Below are positions 1 to 5,279 of a stretch of 6,826 nucleotides of DNA, in pieces. The translations under genes and the position numbers were made by a program. Position 1 is the first letter of the stretch, and every line of letters begins with the position of its first letter. Below the pieces are notes generated by a model. It saw only the letters and a program-made list of their open reading frames with translations. It searched no databases and was not told the DNA's origin. Location: the NCBI GenBank assembly GCA_045617525.1, contig JAZLIT010000209.1, positions 1 to 6,826 of the forward strand, written 5' to 3'. Source of the DNA: JAZLIT01 sp045617525. GTDB lineage: Bacteria; Bacillota; Bacilli; Bacillales_A; Planococcaceae.

Positions 1-1
1 T

Positions 2-175
2 GGGACACTTGTTTACGGCATTTTATATGATAAAATACCGGCGCAATATATTTTAGTTGTTAGCGGTGTCCTTTTAGTGACCGTTGCACTCATCTTCTTG
101 CGTCGTTCAGTAATTGAACTTGCACATCCAGAATTAAAGAAAGATGCAATTGAGGTAAAACCGGTAACTGAATAA
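2..175 (+). CDS. MFS transporter, C-terminal end only (5' end outside window)
   Basis: This is the last 57 codons of a membrane transporter, open from the window edge to a TAA. The piece starts GTLVYGILYDK, which fits a loop entering the last helix. One hydrophobic segment follows (about residues 17-34 of the fragment, YILVVSGVLLVTVALIFL), then RR and a charged tail ending VKPVTE. A final transmembrane helix followed by a short basic/charged cytoplasmic tail is the usual end of 12-helix major facilitator superfamily exporters. The class is inferred from overall character, and the substrate cannot be read from this piece. A strong hairpin follows 24 bp after the stop, so this gene ends its transcript here. 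It converges on the sigma/anti-sigma genes. Confidence 0.6.
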   Translation, partial: GTLVYGILYDKIPAQYILVVSGVLLVTVALIFLRRSVIELAHPELKKDAIEVKPVTE

Positions 176-198
176 ACGATAAAGCATGATTTGAATGC

Positions 199-238
199 AA
201 AAAGTCGACAAAGTGTTTATACACTTGTCGACTTTTTT
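199..238. terminator. Bidirectional intrinsic terminator between convergent genes
   Basis: A long hairpin has arms AAAGTCGACAAAGTGT (201-216) and ACACTTGTCGACTTT (221-235), with one bulged A and loop TTAT. It is flanked by an A-run on the left and a T-run on the right, so it can end transcription both ways. It serves the MFS gene on + and the anti-sigma gene that stops at 252 on -. Confidence 0.85.
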
Positions 239-251
239 AGTAATGTTCATA

Positions 252-818
252 CTATTCTTCTGTATACACTTGCGTCGTATATTCTGCACCTGTTGTGTCT
301 TTTATAGTACGCGGTCCAATGATTTCAAAAGTTAGCGAAAGTTCATCTGTTAATTTCACGATATATTGATTTTCTTCCTTAGTAATTTCCGCATCTTCAT
401 ACACTTTCATAAAGGACTCACCCTCTTTTGCCCCTTCTAATTCCATAATCTTATCGAGATCGTTTGGCTTACCATATACACCGGGATTGTAGTGGCCAAA
501 AATATGAAGCCCATCCTCGCCCCATACGATAAAATGGTTGTTATATTTACTTGCATAGCCTGAGTCGTGGAAGCCTGTCAAACCTTTATCAGCTCCGAAA
601 CCTGCATGATAATTCTCCTGTTGTTCCTTCACTTGCATTTGCTCAGATAGTAGAAATAAGCTAATGGCTACTGCAAGAAGTGCCACTACGCCAACAAATA
701 ACGGCTTGCGCTTTTTCTTTTTTGGCTGTAACTTTTTAGCAACACCATCAGCAAGGCGTTTTTTTTGCTCACTTACATCACCTACGATTCCGTCTAGGTC
801 ACGCTTCCATTGATTCAT
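252..818 (-). CDS. Putative membrane-anchored anti-sigma factor (partner of the downstream ECF sigma)
   Basis: A 188-residue single-pass membrane protein. The N-terminal ~38 residues are cytoplasmic and highly basic (KKKKRK at 33-38). One transmembrane helix spans about 39-57, followed by an extracytoplasmic domain of about 130 residues with no family I recognise. No zinc anti-sigma HxxxCxxC motif is visible. The anti-sigma role is inferred from position: the gene lies directly after, and overlaps by 20 bp, an ECF sigma gene, and the topology is typical of such partners. The start at 818 is chosen because GGGAGGTG lies about 7 bases upstream. A GTG at 842 in the same frame would put that SD inside the coding region. 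Translation is probably coupled to the sigma gene. A terminator follows 14 bp after the stop. It could instead be a target membrane protein of the sigma factor. Confidence 0.75.
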   Translation of the reverse strand: MNQWKRDLDGIVGDVSEQKKRLADGVAKKLQPKKKKRKPLFVGVVALLAVAISLFLLSEQMQVKEQQENYHAGFGADKGLTGFHDSGYASKYNNHFIVWGEDGLHIFGHYNPGVYGKPNDLDKIMELEGAKEGESFMKVYEDAEITKEENQYIVKLTDELSLTFEIIGPRTIKDTTGAEYTTQVYTEE

Positions 819-1320
819 CCAAAAGCACCTCCCACTGTTCACTTTGTAATTCTGCCTTTAAGCGTTCGCGCCCTTTACGCAGGTGTGTTTTCACGGTGTT
901 TAATGGAATATGTAGATGATCAGCAATCTCCTTCACAGAAAGCTCCTCATAATAATAAAGGATTATTGGCTCACGTAATTTAAGTGGCAATTTTAAAATC
1001 GCTGCACCAATCTGATATTTCTCCTCGAGCACAATTAATTCATCACGAGAATCGGTTCCGCTATTACTCTCTTTATTTAAATAAATAAGCTTTTTATATG
1101 ACCAGCTGCGTAAATAATCTTTGCAGCGATTGGCTGTTAATTTTGTTAAATACGCGCGCATTTGCCCACGTTCGTCATATTGATTTTTCGTGTAAAAATG
1201 CAAGAAGACGTCTTGTACAATATCCTCTGCCGTCGCTTTATTTTTCACGTAAAAGTAGGCAATTTTCAACAAATGCTCACCGTAATCTTCAATACATTGC
1301 TCTAACTGTTGTTGATTCAT
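799..1320 (-). CDS. ECF-type RNA polymerase sigma factor (downstream module)
   Basis: A 173-residue group 4 sigma-70 protein that directs RNA polymerase to a small regulon. Region 2 includes the core-binding helix AEDIVQDVF (31-39) and a 2.4-like stretch (about 52-75, with LTANRCKDYLRSW). After a linker, region 4 (about 108-158) carries the helix-turn-helix LSVKEIADHLHIPLNTVKTH and then LRKGRERLK. Length and layout match SigM/SigV/SigX-like ECF factors, but I cannot assign it to one. ATG at 1320 is preferred: an AAGGGGGG SD abuts the ATG at 1326 (zero spacing), but sits about 6-7 bases ahead of 1320. Its 3' end overlaps the putative anti-sigma gene. An ECF-type promoter 22 bp upstream suggests autoregulation. 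It is clearly similar to the sigma factor encoded at 2997-3518. Confidence 0.93.
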   Translation of the reverse strand: MNQQQLEQCIEDYGEHLLKIAYFYVKNKATAEDIVQDVFLHFYTKNQYDERGQMRAYLTKLTANRCKDYLRSWSYKKLIYLNKESNSGTDSRDELIVLEEKYQIGAAILKLPLKLREPIILYYYEELSVKEIADHLHIPLNTVKTHLRKGRERLKAELQSEQWEVLLDESMEA

Positions 1321-1341
1321 CGTCATCCCCCCTTCACAAGT

Positions 1342-1370
1342 ATAACGGATGCCAACTGTAGTAGGTTTTA
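1342..1370 (-). promoter_or_regulatory. Candidate ECF promoter for the downstream sigma gene
   Basis: Reading the - strand: TAAAAC (1370-1365), a 17-nt spacer, CGTTAT (1347-1342). This matches the Bacillales ECF pattern (tGAAAC, 16-17 nt, CGTm) except for A in place of G in the -35. The predicted start near 1335 leaves a very short leader, just enough for the SD. A TATACT hexamer overlaps the -10 but has no usable sigma-A -35 at 17 nt. Confidence 0.55.
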
Positions 1371-1389
1371 GAAATCAGAATATTTTTGC

Positions 1390-1437
1390 AAAAAAAAAAA
1401 AAGATATGCCCCCTCCTAGAAGGATGCATATCTTTTT
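1390..1437 (-). terminator. Intrinsic terminator of the upstream sigma/anti-sigma operon
   Basis: On the - strand the stop codon TAA runs straight into the stem AAAAAGATATGC, an inner TCCT/AGGA hairpin with loop TCT, and the return arm GCATATCTTTTT. A 13-base T-run follows (1402-1390 on +, A13). It separates the two sigma modules. Confidence 0.9.
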
Positions 1438-3004
1438 ATTGCATTGGCATAAACGAAACCTGCCAAATACCCGTTTCACTTAATACTAGGTTGAAGATAA
1501 CCATGTCTTCTCCTTCACCATAATAAAGAGTGCCGGATTTTTGATCTGTTTGTTTAAACTTACTAATAGCCATAATTCTAGCATCTTCTAGCGCTTGCAT
1601 TCGACTTTTTTCTTGCTTAATGATTGTCCTTTCACGCATATGCTCCCCCTCTGTCCACAACACCAGGTCCTCATGTGTCGTATACATTCGGTATGCAGTT
1701 TGTGCATCCAGTAAGAAATTCGCATAAAAATAAACGCGCGCAATCGTAACTGGCTCTATATCACGGAAAAGCTCTGGATCATTCGTTTGCTTAAATTCCT
1801 CATAAAGTGTACGTTCTGCCACACTCCATTCATTAATAAATTCATTTTGATCATAGCCAAGAACCATCGCGTTAACTTTATCCAATGAAACCTTCTCAAT
1901 CTTGCCTCGTGCCCAGTTATCAGGAACGACCACTACTTCATTCGCACCCACTTCAATCGGTTCCATATCCATGAAAAAGATATCCTCCGTACCTGCTACA
2001 TCTTCAAGACGATTACCCATTAATTCAATATACGTTTCATAAACAGTTTCCCCCTGAATTTTTGCATAGCCATAGTAGGTTTCAATTGGAAACCCATTCA
2101 TCACAACCGTTCCATTTTGAATGGCAAATGTTTCCCAAGGTAAACTCAGAACTCGACTTATAACATCCTCGCCGTCTTCATTTTTATATAAAATTACATC
2201 TCCACGTTTCAACGTTCCAATCGTTGAATCCATAATTAGATGAAGCCAGTTATATTCGTGATTCCCACGGTCCATATTATCGGCTCTGTATAAGTAGCGA
2301 TATTTCGTATCAGAACCCGATGCTGACACAATTGGCACATCGATATCTAAGGAATTTTCGCTATATCCCATTGCCTCCACACGTTTATATTGTCCGTCTT
2401 CATAAGCAATAACGACACGATTTGCACGACTATCTGTTAGACTAAACCAAAAACTCCTGCCGTTTCCAATATCAATTAAAATTGTTTCCTCTTGCCCAAC
2501 AATGACCGATTTAACATTTTTATTTAATAGTGTCCCTGCGAATAAATACGGCTCCTCCACACTAGATGACCAAAACGCCTCACCTTGCAGAAATACACCC
2601 GTTGATTGACGGTGCATCCACCCTTTATTTTCAAATGCTAAATACTCTGTAAAAATAATATCATCATCCTCACCTGTTTGATAAGCAATGATTGCATCAT
2701 ATTCTTCGCGAATCCCGACTTTACTATAAAGCAAACTGTATGGTTGACCGTCCATTCGCTCTTCTAAAAAAGTAAGTAACGAGGCCTCCGTTGCTGTCTG
2801 AACTGTTGGTGTTTGCGAATTCGTAAAGAGTAGTATTGCAAATGCCAACAGCGCAATAAAGCTAACCGCTATCGCCGGCATTTTGAAGCGATTTTTACGC
2901 GAAGCCTTGTTTTCAATTCGTTGCAGCACCGCATCTAGATTTGCATTAGTAAAACGCTTGCGTTCTTCTAACACTTCTTTTAGCTCATCCTTCACGTTAT
3001 TCAA
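1436..3004 (-). CDS. Putative multidomain anti-sigma factor with degenerate signal-peptidase-I-like domain
   Basis: A 522-residue single-pass membrane protein. Residues 1-42 are cytoplasmic and charged, and a transmembrane helix spans about 43-60. Residues 70-225 form an extracytoplasmic beta-rich domain I do not recognise (ENKGW at 125-129). Residues about 238-385 resemble type I signal peptidase (S26). RADNM (240-244) lies where the GxSM nucleophile box would be, with Asn243 at the Ser position. RGDVILYK (267-274) matches the RGDIVVF box. ISRVLSLP (282-289) matches the catalytic KRVIGLP box with Ser283 replacing Lys. NGTVVMNG matches the xG.LYVNG strand. PDNWARGKI (361-369) resembles the GDNR box. 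Residues about 395-522 look NTF2-like. The start is TTG with GAGGTG 7 bases upstream, overlapping the sigma stop by 8 bp (TTGAATAA), which suggests coupling. The anti-sigma role is inferred from context and topology. Confidence 0.75.
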   Translation of the reverse strand: MNNVKDELKEVLEERKRFTNANLDAVLQRIENKASRKNRFKMPAIAVSFIALLAFAILLFTNSQTPTVQTATEASLLTFLEERMDGQPYSLLYSKVGIREEYDAIIAYQTGEDDDIIFTEYLAFENKGWMHRQSTGVFLQGEAFWSSSVEEPYLFAGTLLNKNVKSVIVGQEETILIDIGNGRSFWFSLTDSRANRVVIAYEDGQYKRVEAMGYSENSLDIDVPIVSASGSDTKYRYLYRADNMDRGNHEYNWLHLIMDSTIGTLKRGDVILYKNEDGEDVISRVLSLPWETFAIQNGTVVMNGFPIETYYGYAKIQGETVYETYIELMGNRLEDVAGTEDIFFMDMEPIEVGANEVVVVPDNWARGKIEKVSLDKVNAMVLGYDQNEFINEWSVAERTLYEEFKQTNDPELFRDIEPVTIARVYFYANFLLDAQTAYRMYTTHEDLVLWTEGEHMRERTIIKQEKSRMQALEDARIMAISKFKQTDQKSGTLYYGEGEDMVIFNLVLSETGIWQVSFMPMQ

Positions 3005-3518
3005 ATAAATTCACCTCACTATTTTCCACCTTTAGCGCAGTTTTTAAATTTTCGCGTCCACGTCGTAAACGTGTTTTAACCGTGCCCTCTGGTAAATCAA
3101 GTAGCTTTGCGATTTCTGCGCTTGTTAATTGCTCATAATAATACAGAGTGATGACTTCACGGTACTTTAGTGCAAGCTCGAAAACGGCCATTGCAACGGC
3201 ATTTTGCTCAAGCTTCTTTAATGTTTCATATTCGGCGGAATTTCCCTTTGTTTCAGACGTTTTCCACAGCTGACCTAAAATTTTCAAGCGCCCTTTTACA
3301 CTACGCAAATGATCACAGCTTCTATTAATCGTCATCTTTGCTAAATAGGTTTTCATAGATGAACGCTGCTCGAACTTCTCATTCGTTTCATAAAATTTCA
3401 CGAATACATCCTGAACGATTTCCTCGGCGGTCGACCAGCTTTTCACATAAACATAGGAAAGTCGCACTAAATAATCTCCATGCTCGTTCATGATTTGCTG
3501 TAAATCATATGGTTCCAC
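2997..3518 (-). CDS. ECF-type RNA polymerase sigma factor (upstream module)
   Basis: A 173-residue ECF (group 4) sigma factor. Region 2 contains AEEIVQDVF (31-39) and the DNA-melting/-10 recognition stretch around MTINRSCDHLRS (62-73). Region 4 (about 112-160) has LTSAEIAKLLDLPEGTVKTR followed by LRRGRENLK. It reads as a paralogue of the other sigma in this window: both share YVK-x4-TAE-(D/E)-IVQDVF, LYYYE-(E/Q)-L and the TVKT HTH end. The start is GTG at 3518, because AAAGGAGG lies about 7 bases before it. The in-frame TTG at 3536 would contain this SD in its coding sequence. A near-consensus ECF promoter lies about 35 bp upstream, pointing to self-activation. Its stop overlaps the large membrane partner. 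The target regulon is not visible, and the divergent trhA gene has no obvious ECF promoter. Confidence 0.93.
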   Translation of the reverse strand: MEPYDLQQIMNEHGDYLVRLSYVYVKSWSTAEEIVQDVFVKFYETNEKFEQRSSMKTYLAKMTINRSCDHLRSVKGRLKILGQLWKTSETKGNSAEYETLKKLEQNAVAMAVFELALKYREVITLYYYEQLTSAEIAKLLDLPEGTVKTRLRRGRENLKTALKVENSEVNLFE

Positions 3519-3553
3519 ATCGCTACCTCCTTTCAAAGGCTCACTTCACGCAA

Positions 3554-3582
3554 CAGACGGGTGAGGGTGAAAAATAGTTTCA
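3554..3582 (-). promoter_or_regulatory. ECF-type promoter for the upstream sigma operon
   Basis: On the - strand: TGAAAC (3582-3577), a 17-nt spacer containing a T5 run, CGTCTG (3559-3554). This matches the SigW/SigM/SigX-type consensus well. Transcription would start near 3547, about 29 nt before the GTG start. Autoregulation is inferred. Confidence 0.75.
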
Positions 3583-3596
3583 TATTATTTCGATAT

Positions 3597-3637
3597 ATGA
3601 TATTTATCATGTCAACTTAATGACATCTTCTTATACA
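3597..3637 (+). promoter_or_regulatory. Two dyads and a candidate promoter upstream of trhA
   Basis: Two perfect inverted repeats sit side by side, sharing two bases: ATGATA-TT-TATCAT (3597-3610) and ATGTCA-N6-TGACAT (3609-3626). A -10-like TATACA is at 3632-3637. At 17-nt spacing the -35 position would be ATGTCA (3609-3614), a weak match that coincides with the first arm of the second dyad. A protein bound there would sit on the promoter. This is inference only. Confidence 0.35.
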
Positions 3638-3660
3638 ATTATGGAGGGATTTATTTAATA

Positions 3661-3693
3661 ATGGAAGTACAAAAGGAAGGGCGGTGCTCATGA
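3661..3693 (+). other. Possible 10-residue upstream ORF overlapping the trhA start
   Basis: ATG at 3661 opens a frame reading MEVQKEGRCS, ending in a TGA at 3691-3693 that overlaps the trhA ATG at 3690 as ATGA. A GGAGGG lies 12 bases upstream, which is longer than ideal and close to the predicted transcript start. Its codons include the trhA SD. It may be a leader peptide or chance. Confidence 0.2.
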
Positions 3694-4319
3694 TGGCAAT
3701 TGTAACGACAAGCCAGTATAGCAAAAAAGAAGAATTTTACAACGCACTTACACATGGTCTCGGTGCATTCCTAGCAATTCCAGGATTAATCCTCTTATTA
3801 AACAAATCAACTTCACTAACTGCAACTGTTAGCTATACGATTTTCGGCATTGCAATGTTTATATTGTATTTATCTTCAACGCTTTATCATTCCGTACCAG
3901 TCGGAAAATCTTTCTTGAAAAAAATGGATCACTGCTCAATCTTTTTATTAATCGCAGGTACATATACTCCGATTGCTTTAATTGCTATTGGCGGTACAAC
4001 CGGCTGGGTAATCGTCGGGATTGAATGGGGTCTAGCATTCATTGGCATTATCTTAAAGCAATTTTTTGTTTACCGGTTTAAAACGGCTTCACTTCTTGTA
4101 TATATCGGCATGGGTTGGGTCGTAATTTTTGTGTACCAACCGGTGTACGCCCATATCGGTGCAGCAGGCTTCTTCACATTATTAGCGGGTGGAATCGCCT
4201 ACACAGCAGGGACATACTTCTATAAAAACGACAAAATCCCATACAATCATGCAATTTGGCACTTATTCGTATTAGCCGGCAGCATTGGCATGTATGCATG
4301 TGTTTATTTTTACTTATAA
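3690..4319 (+). CDS. trhA: PAQR / hemolysin III family membrane protein TrhA
   Basis: A 209-residue polytopic membrane protein with seven predicted helices (about 22-41, 50-69, 82-102, 105-125, 134-153, 157-176, 186-207). Family signatures are clear: E-FYN-ALTH near the N-terminus (the E..N...H motif), SSTLYH (the SxxxH motif), MDHCSIFLLIAGTYTP, and HAIWHLFVLAGS in the last helix (the HxxxH motif). Conserved His/Ser/Asp residues of the metal site are therefore present. Family members are linked to membrane energetics and fluidity, and the old haemolysin name is historical. I prefer the ATG at 3690, 8 bases after AAGGAAGGG. ATG at 3693 is equally possible, and an in-frame GTG at 3684 is too close to the SD. 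It is transcribed alone and ends at a strong hairpin. It is divergent from the sigma operon. Confidence 0.92.
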   Translation: MMAIVTTSQYSKKEEFYNALTHGLGAFLAIPGLILLLNKSTSLTATVSYTIFGIAMFILYLSSTLYHSVPVGKSFLKKMDHCSIFLLIAGTYTPIALIAIGGTTGWVIVGIEWGLAFIGIILKQFFVYRFKTASLLVYIGMGWVVIFVYQPVYAHIGAAGFFTLLAGGIAYTAGTYFYKNDKIPYNHAIWHLFVLAGSIGMYACVYFYL

Positions 4320-4324
4320 AATGA

Positions 4325-4361
4325 ATCAAAGCGCCTACGATTTTTTCGTAGGCGCTTTGAT
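4325..4361. terminator. Strong hairpin terminator after trhA
   Basis: A perfect 16-bp stem, ATCAAAGCGCCTACGA (4325-4340) with TCGTAGGCGCTTTGAT (4346-4361) and loop T5, lies 5 bp after the trhA stop. The following T-tract is short and interrupted (ATTTTGG), so termination strength rests mostly on the stem. Confidence 0.8.
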
Positions 4362-4420
4362 ATTTTGGTGTAAGAATTGGTTGGGTGATGTACACTTAAT
4401 CAAAATATCCGATATAGATG

Positions 4421-4426
4421 TATAAT
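4421..4426 (+). promoter_or_regulatory. Candidate -10 box for the 4460 gene
   Basis: A perfect TATAAT lies 34 bp upstream of the ATG at 4460. No good -35 sits at 16-18 nt; the nearest is TTAATC at 4396-4401, at 19 nt. The preceding trhA terminator supports a separate promoter for this gene. Confidence 0.35.
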
Positions 4427-4459
4427 TCTATTTAAACATTAATGGGGGGTTAGAAAAAA

Positions 4460-4867
4460 ATGGACCCAATTATTAGTATAATTACTAGTTTCATTAGCAG
4501 TGTTATATTTGTATATTTAATTTCGTTATACTTCTTTGATTACTTTGACTTGATTTTTTTACTTGTGGTATGGGGTATGTTTGTATTGCCAGTATTTTTA
4601 ATTGTTGGTCTTATTGCTGAATATGTTTCTTATGTTCAAGAGCTTTTCAAATCAAGAACTTATTTTACTTCTTTAATTGTGTTCATTCTTTTAGGGGTAA
4701 TCTGCAATATTTATGCATTATTGCATGTTATAAGAAATGGTTGGAACGTGGGGGTTTTGGAATATCTAGTCTTAGGTATTGTAGGTTCTCTTATTTATTA
4801 TCACACTTGGCTGTTATTGAATATACTTAACACCAAAATAAAAATTAGGTTTTCCAAAAGTCTTTGA
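4460..4867 (+). CDS. Unrecognised small membrane protein, four predicted helices
   Basis: A 135-residue, very hydrophobic protein I do not recognise. Four helices are predicted at about 4-26, 29-54, 68-90 and 100-122. Between helices 2 and 3 is a short polar segment (EYVSYVQELFKSRTYFTS). The C-terminus ends basic, KIKIRFSKSL, which suggests it lies in the cytoplasm. No catalytic or binding motif stands out. The start ATG follows a GGGGGG SD at about 10-11 bases, somewhat far but the only candidate. The gene is visibly AT-richer than its neighbours (many TTT, ATT and TAT codons), so late acquisition is possible. It stands alone: trhA is cut off by a terminator, and the genes beyond are on the opposite strand. 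No function is proposed. Confidence 0.7.
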   Translation: MDPIISIITSFISSVIFVYLISLYFFDYFDLIFLLVVWGMFVLPVFLIVGLIAEYVSYVQELFKSRTYFTSLIVFILLGVICNIYALLHVIRNGWNVGVLEYLVLGIVGSLIYYHTWLLLNILNTKIKIRFSKSL

Positions 4868-5049
4868 ACTAGTAAATTAGCACACATGCACTAGACATCT
4901 TTGCCATTTTAATAAAACAACAAGGCAAGCCCGTAAGTTGAATATGAATTTCCAACTTATTCTTCAAGGCACAGCTACTATTTCATCTATGCACCTATAC
5001 ATAAAACCTTCACTAAACCCAAGTGAAGTAGTGACTTCACCATTTAGAA
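4868..5049. other. Non-coding stretch with several inverted repeats
   Basis: I see no gene here. It holds a 7-bp inverted repeat TAAGTTG/CAACTTA (4934-4940 and 4953-4959). That repeat is flanked by the direct repeat CAAGGCA (4921-4927 and 4965-4971). A nested hairpin set lies at 5008-5040. A weak TTGCC/GGCAA pair just after the 4460 gene has no T-tract, so that gene has no convincing terminator of its own. Confidence 0.5.
5008..5040. repeat. Three-arm alternating hairpin
   Basis: CTTCACT (5008-5014) can pair with AGTGAAG (5022-5028, loop 7). The overlapping GTGAAGT (5023-5029) can instead pair with ACTTCAC (5034-5040, loop AGTG). The two stems share the middle arm and so exclude each other. 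It sits 11 bp from the convergent terminator and has no T-run of its own. Confidence 0.45.
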
Positions 5050-5108
5050 CAAAAATAAAAAGGGGCTGCCCATAAGTGAAAATTCATTTAACTTTTGAGA
5101 CAGCCCCT
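5050..5108 (-). terminator. Intrinsic terminator downstream of the SDR locus
   Basis: On the - strand AGGGGCTG (5108-5101) pairs with CAGCCCCT (5068-5061), followed by TTTTTATTTTTG. The interior (TCTCAAAAGT ... ACTTATGGG) extends the pairing imperfectly, giving a long stem. It lies just past the SDR pseudogene, where the original operon would have ended. Its GGGGCTGTCTCAAAAG end resembles ends I associate with some insertion sequences, so it may be a repeat. Confidence 0.75.
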
Positions 5109-5115
5109 CTTCATT

Positions 5116-5277
5116 TACTGATTTTTGAGCAGTTAAACAGTCATTAATTACGAACTCAGAGCCTATTGAGTATAATAATGCGTTTTCGCCTAATTCAACT
5201 GCCATTGCATTTACTTTTTCTCCATTTAAATCTGTAAGAATAACTTTCGCACCTTGCTCAACGAAAAGGCGAGCATG
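5116..5277 (-). pseudogene. Remnant of a second short-chain dehydrogenase, internally deleted
   Basis: Starting 2 bp after the intact SDR stop, the - strand reads HARLFVEQGAKV, then ILTDLNGEK and VELGENALL (5277-5173). This is the part of a classical SDR just after the glycine motif, including the second beta strand that ends in the NAD-selecting Asp. It continues in the same frame as YSIGSEFVIND, CLTAQ (5172-5125), which resembles the C-terminal tail YxTGSEFVIDGGLTAQ of SDRs. The first ~17 codons and roughly 170 central codons, including the Ser-Tyr-Lys active site, are therefore missing. The usual DGG reads NDC. No start codon or SD is present. The family match comes from reading the translation, not from a search. 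Confidence 0.7.
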
Positions 5278-5279
5278 TG

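Noticed and set aside
819..842. GTG at 842 as the start of the smaller anti-sigma gene
   Set aside because: It would place a strong, well-spaced SD inside the coding region eight codons before an ATG.
1341..1346. TATACT as a sigma-A -10 box for the downstream sigma gene
   Set aside because: No -35 hexamer lies at 16-18 nt, and the overlapping ECF pattern fits better.
1098..1361. An 87-codon + strand open frame opposite the downstream sigma gene
   Set aside because: It is antisense to a clear ECF sigma gene, has no SD, and its translation shows no domain.
4174..4395. A 73-codon - strand open frame across the end of trhA
   Set aside because: It overlaps trhA and its terminator hairpin, with no SD and no protein-like pattern.
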